Assembly (NCBI GenBank): GCA_028874315.1
Contig: JAPPKM010000024.1
Span: forward strand, 1-54,338
From: Chloroflexota bacterium
GTDB taxonomy: Bacteria > Chloroflexota > UBA11872
DNA length: 54,338 bases
Direction: 5' to 3'
Below the pieces are notes generated by a model. That model had not been told where the DNA came from. It did not search any database and saw only the letters and a program-made list of their open reading frames with translations. How positions within the stretch are numbered: the stretch's first letter is position 1; each line of letters begins with the position of its first letter. Shown here in pieces: positions 45,006 to 53,632 of the stretch. Made by a program: the position numbers and the translations under genes.

Positions 45006-46538
45006 ATGGAGTCCAGACCGCTGGTCGTGGTCGGCGCGGGGGTGTCGGGGACGGCCGCCGCCATAGAGGCGGCCAGGGCCGGCGTGCAGGTCACGCTTAT
45101 CGACGAAAACCCCATACCAGCCTCTATGGCCGGGCTGAACGTTCCGCAGATCTTCGGCCAGCGGTTCGCGTATACGCTCAAGAGCAAGGCTCTAATGCTG
45201 GAGCGAGTAACCGCGGACAACGAGGCCCTGGCGGTCGCTGAAGCTGCCGGCGTGGACATTCAGCTTGGGACCTGCGTTTGGGGCGCCTTTCGCAATTCCG
45301 AATTCAGCAGAGTTCTTGACGGCCCTCAACTCGGGCTGGCCGACGACGAGCGGTCGTGGCTGATCAAGTATGACCGGCTCATCGTGGCCGCCGGCGCCCG
45401 GGATCTGGGCCTCGCCTTCGCCGGGTGGAATCTGGCGGGCGCCATGGGAGCCAATGCCGCCGACTTGCTCATGAATCGATACGAGGCATCATCCTCGCGG
45501 TGCATGGTGGTCATGGGCACCGGCAACCTGGGCCTCAACGCCGCCAGGATGGCGCTCGACAAGGGTATCGAAGTACCTGCCATCGTGGACGTGTCCTCCG
45601 CCGTGCGCGGCGACGAGGCTCTGCGTTCGGAGTTGCATAACGCGGGCGTACAGTTCTACACATCCCACACGGTTCGGGAGACGGTCGGCAACGACGGCAA
45701 CATGGAGTCCGTCGTGCTGGTCGAGATCGACGACAGCGGCAAGCCGGTTGCCGGCAGCGACAAGGTCATCGCCGCCGACACCGTCTGCCTCGCTGTCGGC
45801 CTGGTGCCCAACGTCGAGCTACTCAGCCTCCTGGGGTGCGACCTCAAGTTCGAGTCCGAGCTTGGTGGATACGTGCCGGACCGAGACGAATGGATGCGGA
45901 CCAGCGTCGACACCGTGTTCGTGGCGGGTGATGCCGCCGGCTACCACGACGGAATGGTCCTCGACAGCGAGATTGCACGAAACCAGGGGCGCCTGGCCGG
46001 AATCGCCGCTGCCGAGTCGCTCGGCGCCCTTGACGGCAAGCGGGCGCTGGACCGGAAAGCCGACCTGCAGGCAGATGCCGTCGACACCGTACCGAACGAG
46101 GTGCACTCGGATTGGACGCGTTGGCTTCAGTCCCTCGCGAAGGCCGGCGGACCCGACATCTTCGTGTGCCCGTGCGAGGAAGTAACGTGCGCCGAGCTGT
46201 TAGACCTAAGGCCGCCGCGGTTTCTGGGATGGGACTCGGAACGAGACAGCCGACGGAGTCTCAGGGCGCTCGCGAAGGGCTCTCCGGCAGACCCGGACCA
46301 GGTCAAGCGCCTCACGAGGGCCGGCATGGGTCACTGCCAGGGCCGGCTCTGCCGAGAGCAGGTGTCGATGCTGCTTGCCCACGAGTCCGGTCACGATGTA
46401 GCTGAGGTGCCCTTCATGTCGTATCGCCCCCCTGTGCGACCGCTTCCACTGAAGGTCCTTTGGGCCCACGAAGAGACGGAGCAGATGCGCAGGGACTGGC
46501 CCAAGTGGTTTAGCCCAACGAGTCCGGTGCTTGGATAG
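45006..46538 (+). CDS. FAD/[2Fe-2S] oxidoreductase, opine oxidase/HcnB/PDH alpha-subunit-like
   Basis: A 510-residue flavoprotein of the pyridine-nucleotide-disulphide oxidoreductase type. VVVGAGVSGTAAAIEAA (7-23) is the FAD-binding motif; a second dinucleotide site is around VVMGTGNLGLNAAR (168-181); VFVAGDAAG (304-312) is the FAD end motif. The C-terminal cluster domain has Cys388 and Cys390 (FVCPCEEVTC) and Cys444 and Cys449 (GHCQGRLCR), the C-x-C...C-x4-C set for a [2Fe-2S] cluster. This matches the alpha subunits of opine oxidase, hydrogen cyanide synthase (HcnB) and the archaeal dye-linked proline dehydrogenase. The beta-like partner follows after 35 bases. The small 2Fe-2S HcnA-type subunit is not seen nearby. 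Confidence 0.87.
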   Translation: MESRPLVVVGAGVSGTAAAIEAARAGVQVTLIDENPIPASMAGLNVPQIFGQRFAYTLKSKALMLERVTADNEALAVAEAAGVDIQLGTCVWGAFRNSEFSRVLDGPQLGLADDERSWLIKYDRLIVAAGARDLGLAFAGWNLAGAMGANAADLLMNRYEASSSRCMVVMGTGNLGLNAARMALDKGIEVPAIVDVSSAVRGDEALRSELHNAGVQFYTSHTVRETVGNDGNMESVVLVEIDDSGKPVAGSDKVIAADTVCLAVGLVPNVELLSLLGCDLKFESELGGYVPDRDEWMRTSVDTVFVAGDAAGYHDGMVLDSEIARNQGRLAGIAAAESLGALDGKRALDRKADLQADAVDTVPNEVHSDWTRWLQSLAKAGGPDIFVCPCEEVTCAELLDLRPPRFLGWDSERDSRRSLRALAKGSPADPDQVKRLTRAGMGHCQGRLCREQVSMLLAHESGHDVAEVPFMSYRPPVRPLPLKVLWAHEETEQMRRDWPKWFSPTSPVLG

Positions 46539-46573
46539 GCCGGCGGCACTGGCCGGATGCCTGGAGTGACGTA

Positions 46574-47740
46574 GTGCCCATGGACAGCGCAGACGTGGTC
46601 GTCATTGGCGGTGGCGTTTCCGGTTTGACGTCAGCCTATTTCCTGGCAAAGGCCGGCCGAGACGTCGTTGTCGTTGAGAAGGGCATCGTCGGGGGCGAGG
46701 CCTCGGGGCGGAACGGCGGGATGGTCAGCGAGCGCGTCGACGAACCGGCGCTGATACCGATGGCCGTGGAAGCCATCAAGATCTGGGCCACTCTGGATGC
46801 CGAGCTGGGCTATCCCACCGAGTTCACACAGAAGGGCAGACTCCAGGTCGCCGTTACCGAAGAGGAGATGGACGATCTCTACTCGGAGCGGGACGTAGCG
46901 TTGCGTCACGGCCTGAGCGCGGCAATGGTGGACCCGTCGGAGATTCTGGACATGCTTCCCGGAATCACCGGGAGGACGCTCGGCGGGCTGTTTTTTGCCA
47001 ATGGCGGCCACGCCAACTCCCAGCTGACGGTCCAGGCATTAGCGTGGGCGTTTCAAGACCTGGGCGGCAGGCTGTATCAGAACACGGCCGTCACCGGCCT
47101 CCGGGTCGTCGACGATAGAGTCACGTCGGTGGTGACGACCGGCGGCGCCATCGCCGCCGACATGGTGGTTGGCGCCGCCGGGCCCCAGACGGCGCTGTTG
47201 GCGCAACTGGTCGGCGTGCACGTTCCCGTGGCGCCGGCAAGGGTCGAGATCCTGGCGACCGCTCCCATAGAGCGGGCTTTCGACATCGCCCTTGTGGGGA
47301 ATGGACTCTATGGACGGCAGGCCGCCAGCGGCAATCTGCTCTTTGGTGGAGGCGCCCACGAATGGACCGACGTGGTCCTGACCGACGACCCCGGCAAGCC
47401 CAACACGCCCCTCATTCGGAACATTGCCCGGCGGCTCGCCGAACTGCTTCCCGGAGTGGCGGACGTTCCGGTAATCCGAAGTTGGGGCGGTGTGGTGGAG
47501 CAGGCCCCCGACTACATGCCAATCATCGACATCCTGGAATGCCCGAGCAACTACGTGGTCGTGACGGCATCCGCGCATGGGTTTGGCATTGCGCCAGCCA
47601 CCGGCAAGGCCGTCAGCGACCTCGTGCTCTACGGCGAAACGGACATTGACATCAGCGCCCTGCGGCTCAGTCGTTTCGCCGGCTACGGTCCCGACTGGCG
47701 GGAGCAGCGCGGCTGGACGCCGGCTCCACTGCGGTACTGA
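46574..47740 (+). CDS. FAD-dependent amino acid/amine oxidase, HcnC/SoxB-like beta subunit
   Basis: A 388-residue D-amino-acid-oxidase fold protein that takes hydride from an amine or amino acid. DVVVIGGGVSGLTSAYFLAKAG (7-28, split here) is the FAD Rossmann motif and VEKGIVGGEASGRNGGM carries the DAO-family signature. GAAGPQT, SWGGVVEQAPDYMP and ASAHGFGIAPATGKAV complete the FAD and substrate fold. It pairs with the alpha-like gene before it. GTG 46574 and ATG 46580 are both possible; both have GGAG in front. The known beta subunits form a heterodimer or hetero-octamer with the alpha partner. Likely substrates are N-methylated or N-substituted amino acids, opines, glycine or proline; which one cannot be told. 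Confidence 0.87.
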   Translation: MPMDSADVVVIGGGVSGLTSAYFLAKAGRDVVVVEKGIVGGEASGRNGGMVSERVDEPALIPMAVEAIKIWATLDAELGYPTEFTQKGRLQVAVTEEEMDDLYSERDVALRHGLSAAMVDPSEILDMLPGITGRTLGGLFFANGGHANSQLTVQALAWAFQDLGGRLYQNTAVTGLRVVDDRVTSVVTTGGAIAADMVVGAAGPQTALLAQLVGVHVPVAPARVEILATAPIERAFDIALVGNGLYGRQAASGNLLFGGGAHEWTDVVLTDDPGKPNTPLIRNIARRLAELLPGVADVPVIRSWGGVVEQAPDYMPIIDILECPSNYVVVTASAHGFGIAPATGKAVSDLVLYGETDIDISALRLSRFAGYGPDWREQRGWTPAPLRY

Positions 47741-47786
47741 CCTGGGCGCGGTCCAGTACGAGGCACGACGCGACGACGGACAACGG

Positions 47787-47860
47787 TGGGCGCGAGGGGA
47801 CTCGAACCTCTGACCTCCACGATGTCAACGTGGCGCTCTAACCAGCTGAGCTACGCGCCC
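47787..47860 (-). tRNA. tRNA-Val (anticodon GAC)
   Basis: The minus strand folds as a full cloverleaf: acceptor GGGCGCG/CGCGCCC, D arm GCTC/GAGC, anticodon stem CCACG/CGTGG with loop TTGACAT (anticodon GAC, valine), a 5-base variable loop and T arm AGAGG-TTCGAGT-CCCCT with one A-C mismatch. The discriminator is A and CCA is not encoded (the next bases are CCG). Confidence 0.95.
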
Positions 47861-48028
47861 AAAGGCTCGGAACTCAGACTGTAGGCGGCTACCGGCCAGG
47901 ATTCAACTCGTCGCCGCACGCAACCCTCACGCGACTCGTGCCCGGTCAACGGCTTGGGTGCGCAGGCGGTACGCTGCGGCAGGCGCGCGGTGCGCCGGTG
48001 CGCGATTCACGTGAGAGAGGATGCCTCG

Positions 48029-49072
48029 ATGGCCCAGGCGCCGGTTGTTTACAGCGCCAAGGATCTCCGCCGTCGGCTGGACGCCCTGCCTCGGTTTCAT
48101 CTCACCGATCTGCCGACTCCGCTGCTTGAGCTGCCCAATCTCACCCGGCAACTGGGCGGACCGCGGCTGCTGATGAAGCGAGACGACCTGACCCAGGGCG
48201 GTCTAGGTGGCAACAAGAACCGGAAATTTCAATTCGAAGTGGGCGAGGCCCTTGCGCAGGACTGCGATGTGCTGCTCTGGGGCGGCGGGGTGATGCAGTC
48301 CAACCACGCCCGTCAATGCGCCGCCGCCGCTCGACGCGCCGGCATGGACGTGGTGCTGGTGCTCAACGAGGGGCCGCATGGCAAAGAACTCCAGGGCAAT
48401 CGGCTGCTGCTGGACCTCCTGGGCGCCGACGTGCGACCCACCGGTCGCGATGGGATGTTCGGCCACGAGGCCGACCTGGCCGCGACCGCGAACGAATTGT
48501 GGACGGCGGGTCGCCGACCCTACGTGATCGACTACGGGCCCCTGACCTCCATCGGGTACGTCGAGTGTGTGTTGGAGATCCATGAACAGTCACACGCAAT
48601 GGGCGCCGATGTCACGCACCTGTACGTGGCCTCGGGCGGCGGCACGCAGGCCGGGCTTGAGCTGGGAAACCGTGCACTGGGCGCAGGCTATGCCATTCGC
48701 GGCTTCAGTCCGCTGATCGTGGAGGGTGGCCGAACGGCCCAGCAGGCCGAGATGGCCAACGCCACAGCCGAACGCCTCGGGCTGAATGTGAGCGTCCGGT
48801 CGGAGGACATCTGCAACTCCCAGGCCTTCGTTGGCCCCGCCTACGCCGAGGCTACGCCGGAGGGCGTGGAAGCCATCCGCCTGGTAGCCGAGACCGAGGG
48901 CATCTTTCTGGAACCGGTCTACACGGGTAAAGCGTTTGCCGCCCTGCTGGACGACATCCGCAGTGGCCACCTCACGGCGCAGGATACGGTGGTGTTTCTA
49001 CATACCGGTGGGACGCCGCTAATCTTTGCGTACGCTGACGAGCTCGGTGAATCGGCGCGGCTGAACGGGTAG
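48029..49072 (+). CDS. PLP-dependent D-cysteine desulfhydrase/ACC deaminase family protein
   Basis: A 347-residue fold-type II PLP enzyme. The Schiff-base Lys is Lys63 in LGGNKNRKF; SNHARQCAAAARRAG (about 91-105) and ASGGGTQAGLELG are the PLP-phosphate and substrate loops. It belongs to the group of D-cysteine desulfhydrase (DcyD), L-cysteate sulfo-lyase (CuyA) and ACC deaminase. The sequence alone does not separate these. Products could be pyruvate, ammonia and sulfide or sulfite. ATG 48029 has GAGAGG about ten bases upstream; the longer frame to 47954 is not needed. It follows the tRNA-Val gene on the other strand and is upstream of the small lipoprotein. Confidence 0.85.
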   Translation: MAQAPVVYSAKDLRRRLDALPRFHLTDLPTPLLELPNLTRQLGGPRLLMKRDDLTQGGLGGNKNRKFQFEVGEALAQDCDVLLWGGGVMQSNHARQCAAAARRAGMDVVLVLNEGPHGKELQGNRLLLDLLGADVRPTGRDGMFGHEADLAATANELWTAGRRPYVIDYGPLTSIGYVECVLEIHEQSHAMGADVTHLYVASGGGTQAGLELGNRALGAGYAIRGFSPLIVEGGRTAQQAEMANATAERLGLNVSVRSEDICNSQAFVGPAYAEATPEGVEAIRLVAETEGIFLEPVYTGKAFAALLDDIRSGHLTAQDTVVFLHTGGTPLIFAYADELGESARLNG

Positions 49073-49101
49073 GCTGCGGCAGGCAGCGAAGGAGGGTTTA
49101 C

Positions 49102-49266
49102 ATGCGAAGGGCCATCAGGACTCGGTCGGTGCGCCGCCTGGCGGGCATGCTCGCCGCCGTGGTGCTTATCGTCGCGATCGCGGTGGCATCAGGCTGCGGC
49201 CAGGAACGAAGCGGAAGCTTCAAGCTCAACCCGAGCAAGGCCTCGTCGGCCGGTATCGGCTTCTAG
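49102..49266 (+). CDS. Small lipoprotein
   Basis: A 54-residue ORF. It begins MRRAIRTRSVRRL, a strongly basic n-region, followed by a hydrophobic segment (AGMLAAVVLIVAIAVA) and the lipobox ASGC (Cys33), then 21 residues (GQERSGSFKLNPSKASSAGIGF). The ATG is preceded by AAGGAGGGTTTAC, an almost perfect Shine-Dalgarno at the right distance, which is strong evidence for translation. The mature part is only 22 residues. No family is known; similar short lipoproteins act in secretion or as entericidin-like toxins. It is 29 bases after the D-cysteine desulfhydrase-like gene and 79 before the glycosyltransferase. Confidence 0.8.
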   Translation: MRRAIRTRSVRRLAGMLAAVVLIVAIAVASGCGQERSGSFKLNPSKASSAGIGF

Positions 49267-49345
49267 AGCCCGCCATGACATTCGCGGCGCCTGCAGGCGA
49301 CGCGCTTATCGACAGCACTTCCCCGTGCCGCGGACAGGTGGACGC

Positions 49346-50455
49346 ATGACGCTGACCGAGTCCAACGGGGTGCCTAACCCGGTCGCCCGTGTGGTGTTTT
49401 TCTGGAGCGCCACCACGCTGAATTGGCGGCTGGACGGCTCCAATCCCTACGCCGGCCTGCTGGCGCAGGCGCTGGCCGAGCACCGCGTGCGGGTTGAGGT
49501 GCGGCGGTCGGGCAACCTCGACTTTGTGTGGAAGTTCCCGCGTCCCTTCGACATCGTCCATTTCAACTGGAATCCGACCTTCTACGAGCACCCCAACCCG
49601 GTGCTGGCCGTGCTGCGCCTGCTGGCGTTCGCGGCCATGCTGGTCGTCGCGCGACTGCGCGGTTTCCGCATCGTCTGGACCATGCACAACGTGGTGCCAC
49701 ACGAGCAGCTGCGCCCGTCGCACGGAGAAATCGCGCGGCGGGTGGTCACCACGCTGGCCAATGCGGTGATCTGTCACTGCGAGTACGCGAAGTCGGTGCT
49801 GGGGCGTCGCTTCGGCCGGCGCTGGGGCGTGCACGTGATCCCGCACGGGTCGTTTGCTGACGCGTACCCGCGCGAGGCCACGCGCGCAGAGGCGCGGCGG
49901 TCGTTCGACATCCCCGATGACGCATTCGTCTACGGGTTCTTCGGAAACATCCGGGCATACAAGGGCGTCGAGCAACTGATCGAGGAGTTCGGATCATTGG
50001 AGGGCGACAACCTGCGCCTATTGGTCGCCGGCGCGCTGCATCAGAACTATCACGGGCCGCTGCATACGACCGAGATTGAAGACCAGCGAGTGGTTGCGCA
50101 TCTGCGGCACATTGCCGACGAGGAAGTGCAACTGGTGATGGCGGCCGTGGACGTGCTGGTGCTGCCGTTCCTGGACACGCTGACCTCCGGCTCGGCAATC
50201 CTGGCACTGGGTCATGGCACGCCGCTGGTGCTGCCGCGCCGGGGGTGCCTGCCGGAATTGGTGGGCGAGGGTCCAGCCTCGGTCCTGTACGACCCGGACG
50301 ATCCCGGCGCCCTGCGCCAGGCGCTGTTGGACGCCCGGGCGCTTGATCCCGAGGCGTCCGTTCGTGCGGCCGGCAGCGTGGACGCCGGATTGAACTGGGC
50401 CGGAGTCGCCCGCAAGACGCTGGCCGCCTACGGCCTGGATGGGAGTTCGTCGTGA
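49346..50455 (+). CDS. Family 4-type glycosyltransferase
   Basis: A 369-residue GT-B fold transferase. The N-terminal domain (WSATTLNWRLDGSNPYAGLLAQAL at 20-43, split; FDIVHFNWNPTFYEH) holds the acceptor and the C-terminal half the nucleotide sugar: FVYGFFGNIRAYKGVEQLIEEF is the donor motif with the Gly-rich loop, then VLVLPFLDTLTSGSAILALGHGTPLVLP, a family 4-like E-x7-E region in altered form. There is no membrane helix beyond one hydrophobic stretch (LLAFAAMLVVARL). ATG 49346 follows AGGTGG. It overlaps the heparinase-like gene by 4 bases (GTGA), so both are made together. The sugar is unknown. Confidence 0.84.
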   Translation: MTLTESNGVPNPVARVVFFWSATTLNWRLDGSNPYAGLLAQALAEHRVRVEVRRSGNLDFVWKFPRPFDIVHFNWNPTFYEHPNPVLAVLRLLAFAAMLVVARLRGFRIVWTMHNVVPHEQLRPSHGEIARRVVTTLANAVICHCEYAKSVLGRRFGRRWGVHVIPHGSFADAYPREATRAEARRSFDIPDDAFVYGFFGNIRAYKGVEQLIEEFGSLEGDNLRLLVAGALHQNYHGPLHTTEIEDQRVVAHLRHIADEEVQLVMAAVDVLVLPFLDTLTSGSAILALGHGTPLVLPRRGCLPELVGEGPASVLYDPDDPGALRQALLDARALDPEASVRAAGSVDAGLNWAGVARKTLAAYGLDGSSS

Positions 50456-52485
50456 CCGATTGGAACCTGGGGCTGCCCGCAGGCCCGTTGGAGCGCGCGC
50501 TGGCTCGATGCGAATCGCCGGCCTTTGCCGCCGCCATGCAGGAACTGCACGACGAAGCGGCAGCCGCGCTGGCAAGCCCGCTGCGGCCGGTGGCTCGCAA
50601 CGGCGGCTACTACCACTCCTACTTCTGCCCGGACCACGCGGCCGAACTGACTTTCGAGGAACACACGCCGGGTCAGCACGCATGTCCGGTGGATGGTCGG
50701 ATCTGGTCGGGGGAGCCATTCGATGACTCGTGGCTTTGGACGGCCAACCGCCGCATGGCGCAGCGCGCCTACCGTCTGGCCCTGCTGTGGCGGTTGGAAG
50801 GTAACCGGACACACCTGGACGCGGCACGCCGGATTCTCACCGAATACGCAGCCATCTATCCGGAGGTCCACAGTCCGCGCAACGATCCCAGCGTGGGCAA
50901 GATCACCTATTCCGCGCTCGACGAGTCAGTCTGGGCCATTCCCATTGCCTGGGCCTGCCATTGGATTTGGCCAGGGGTGGTCGACGACCGCGATCTACTT
51001 CGTACCCGGCTGCTGGAGCCGGCGGCGGCGCACATCGAGGCGCAGCGCACGCCGCGAATCCATAACTACGAGAACTGGCTCAACGCGGCGCTGGCCACGC
51101 TGGGAACCGCCCTCGGCGACGAAGCGCTGGTGCGAACCGTCATTGACGACACCTACGGCCTGACGGATCAGCTGGCCCGCGGCGTGCTGGACGACGGTCA
51201 TTGGTACGAGGGCGCGTCGAGCTACCACTACTACACGCTCGGGGCGGTGTTGTACCTGGCGCAGGCGCGCGAGGGTCTGTCCGGTGATCCGGTCGGCAAC
51301 CCCACGATGCGCCGCATGTTCGAAGCGCCGCTCCGGATCGCCTATCCGGACGACTACGTACCGGCGATCAACGACTGCTGGTACCACTCGCGCGTCACCG
51401 ACGAAGTCGGGCACGGCATTCCCAACGGTCCCGGCTTCTACGAAGTCGCCGCCGGCACGTATGGAGCCCCCGAATTCGAGGCGGTTCTGGCGCGCGCCTA
51501 CCGCTCCATGCCGAGATCAAACGTGGAATCGCTGCTCTACGGACCCGATGAGGTATCGGACGCGGCGGCGCCGTCACTCGTCGAATCCAATGAAGCGGCC
51601 AGCGGCTTCGCGGTGCTGCGGCCGAATCTCCCCTCGGACTCGCCGGGCGAACTGCTCCTGAAGTATGGGCCGCACGGCGGTGGCCACGGACACGCCGACA
51701 AGCTGGCGCTCAGCATTTACGGCGGCGGCCGGCGCTGGGGCGCCGACCTGGGCACGCCGGGTTACGGGATCGCAATCAACGACTCGTGGTACCGGCACAC
51801 GCTCAGTCACTCGACGATTCTTCTGGAGGGCGAGGAGCAGCCGCCGGCCACCGGTGAGGCCTTGCGGTATCGGCCGCTGGGCGGCAACGACTTCGGGATT
51901 GCCGACGTGCAGGTGCATTGGGAGCAAGGACCGTACGCCGCTGTATATGCGCGTCGGATTGTCCTGGCGCGCCATGGATATTTCATTGTGTTGACCCGGG
52001 TCGAGGCCCCGGTCGCACGCCGCGCACACGTGGTCTTCCACCACGAAGGCATGATTGCGGGATGGCCGGACGGTGACGGCCGGCCCGCAGACCTGCCCGA
52101 CAACGTCTCGTACGCGCACCTCAGCGACGCGCTGGCCTGGCCTGCGGAGCAAGGGGCCGCGGTTCAGATGGCTGTCCCCGTGAATGGCGAGTCCTCGGCG
52201 ACCCTGACGGCCGCCTTCGCGCCGCTGCCAGGTGCGCGCCTGGTCACAGCGCGCTCGCCGGGCAACCCGGCAAGCGATCTGCGCAGCACGCTGATTTCGG
52301 AGATCAGGGGCGACACGTTCTGGAGCGGTGCCGCCTTCGTCTACGGCGACGATGTGCGTGTCGCTTGGCACTCGGCATCCCCGGACGGCCCGCCGGATGT
52401 GGTGATACGCCGCGGCGGTGACGAGGATCCCTGGACCTTCACTCCGGCCGGTGACGCGAGATTCACCTATCCCCTGGGCGGCTGA
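50452..52485 (+). CDS. Heparinase II/III-like polysaccharide lyase family protein
   Basis: A 677-residue protein with an alpha/alpha-toroid N-terminal domain (about 1-360) and a C-terminal beta-sheet Hepar_II_III domain (about 385-600). HNYENWLNAALATLG, DDGHWYEGASSYHYYTL, GGHGHADKLALSIYGGG, WYRHTLSHSTI and FHHEGMIAGW carry the His, Tyr and Asn that family members use to break uronic acid polymers by beta-elimination. No signal peptide is present, so it acts in the cytoplasm, unlike heparinase II. GTG 50452 overlaps the glycosyltransferase stop (GTGA). Downstream lie sugar ABC permeases. Substrate (heparin/heparan, alginate or another uronan) cannot be decided. Confidence 0.84.
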   Translation: MTDWNLGLPAGPLERALARCESPAFAAAMQELHDEAAAALASPLRPVARNGGYYHSYFCPDHAAELTFEEHTPGQHACPVDGRIWSGEPFDDSWLWTANRRMAQRAYRLALLWRLEGNRTHLDAARRILTEYAAIYPEVHSPRNDPSVGKITYSALDESVWAIPIAWACHWIWPGVVDDRDLLRTRLLEPAAAHIEAQRTPRIHNYENWLNAALATLGTALGDEALVRTVIDDTYGLTDQLARGVLDDGHWYEGASSYHYYTLGAVLYLAQAREGLSGDPVGNPTMRRMFEAPLRIAYPDDYVPAINDCWYHSRVTDEVGHGIPNGPGFYEVAAGTYGAPEFEAVLARAYRSMPRSNVESLLYGPDEVSDAAAPSLVESNEAASGFAVLRPNLPSDSPGELLLKYGPHGGGHGHADKLALSIYGGGRRWGADLGTPGYGIAINDSWYRHTLSHSTILLEGEEQPPATGEALRYRPLGGNDFGIADVQVHWEQGPYAAVYARRIVLARHGYFIVLTRVEAPVARRAHVVFHHEGMIAGWPDGDGRPADLPDNVSYAHLSDALAWPAEQGAAVQMAVPVNGESSATLTAAFAPLPGARLVTARSPGNPASDLRSTLISEIRGDTFWSGAAFVYGDDVRVAWHSASPDGPPDVVIRRGGDEDPWTFTPAGDARFTYPLGG

Positions 52486-52667
52486 GACTCCGGCGATTCC
52501 CTAATGTCCACGGTGGGCGCGTGCCAGTAGAATTCGCGCACATTTGTTGACGTGCGTCCTGCGATAGCTGTACGGTCCGCCACCGCTCTCGCGGGATCCG
52601 TCCATTGGGGGACCGAGCGGCCCGGCGCCAAGCGCGGGGTCTGACGCTCGGAATTGAAGGAGGTGCG

Positions 52668-53624
52668 ATGACCGCAACTGACATGGCCAGTGCGCCCACG
52701 CCGATGAGACGCAGGCGCGGCATTCTGGGCTGGACGTGGAAGGAGACCCAAGGATTCCTGTTCATTCTTCCTTGGCTCTTTGGCTTTATCGTGTTCATTG
52801 CGGGGCCATTCTTCTTCTCGTTCTTCCTCAGCTTCACGCAGTGGCGCCTGGTCGGCGACATCAAGTGGCTGGGGTTTGAGAACTACGCCCAGCTGTTATC
52901 CGGGGAGGACACCCGGTTCGTCCAAAGCGTGTACAACACGGCCTACTACGTCGTGTTCCACGTACCGGGCGTTCTGATCATTTCGTTCATCGTCGCTGGG
53001 CTGCTGAACCGCAAGGTGAAGGGCATCGCGATTTACCGAACGTGCTTCTACCTCCCGTCAATTACCACCGGTGTCGCCACCGCGGTGCTGTGGTACTGGG
53101 TGTTGCAGCCGAACGGCTTGCTGAACAACTTCCTGAACATCTTCCTCACGCCGATGGACATTCAGGCGCCCAACTGGCTGGGGTCAACCACCTGGGCCAT
53201 GCCGGGGCTGATCATCATGAGCTTCTGGTCCGTGGGGACCACGATGATCATTTACCTGGCCGGGCTGCAGGGGATTCCCCAGCATCTGTATGAGGCCGCC
53301 GAAATCGACGGCGCCGGCTGGTGGGGCAAGGTTCGCCACGTCACCATTCCCATGATGACGCCGCAGATCTTCCTGACCATGGTGCTGGCGGTTATTGGAT
53401 CGTTCCAGGTCTTCACGGCCGCCCTGATCATTACCGAGGGTGGTCCCGCCGACGCGACGCTGTTCCTCTTGCTGTATCTCTACTGGAACGGCTTCCGCTT
53501 CTTCAAGATGGGCTACGCCTCGGCCATCGCCTGGATCCTGTTCTTCGTCATCCTCTTCCTGACGATCGTGCAGTTCCTGACCGCGCGTCGCTGGGTGTAC
53601 TACGAGGGTGAAAGGGCCGGGTAG
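52668..53624 (+). CDS. Sugar ABC transporter permease (UgpA/LacF/MalF type)
   Basis: A 318-residue inner-membrane permease. After a basic N-terminus (MRRRRGILGWTW) there are six hydrophobic helices, starting with GFLFILPWLFGFIVF (about 31-45). The cytoplasmic EAA loop, YEAAEIDGAGWWGKVRHVTIP, binds the ATPase. The start ATG 52668 follows AAGGAGGTGCG, the strongest ribosome binding site in the window. The next gene is a second permease of the MalG/UgpE type, 8 bases later; the two form the carbohydrate uptake (CUT1) channel. The solute-binding protein and ATPase are not in the window; the block starts after the heparinase-like gene with a 182-base spacer, which suits a new promoter. Confidence 0.93.
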   Translation: MTATDMASAPTPMRRRRGILGWTWKETQGFLFILPWLFGFIVFIAGPFFFSFFLSFTQWRLVGDIKWLGFENYAQLLSGEDTRFVQSVYNTAYYVVFHVPGVLIISFIVAGLLNRKVKGIAIYRTCFYLPSITTGVATAVLWYWVLQPNGLLNNFLNIFLTPMDIQAPNWLGSTTWAMPGLIIMSFWSVGTTMIIYLAGLQGIPQHLYEAAEIDGAGWWGKVRHVTIPMMTPQIFLTMVLAVIGSFQVFTAALIITEGGPADATLFLLLYLYWNGFRFFKMGYASAIAWILFFVILFLTIVQFLTARRWVYYEGERAG

Positions 53625-53632
53625 GAGGGACC

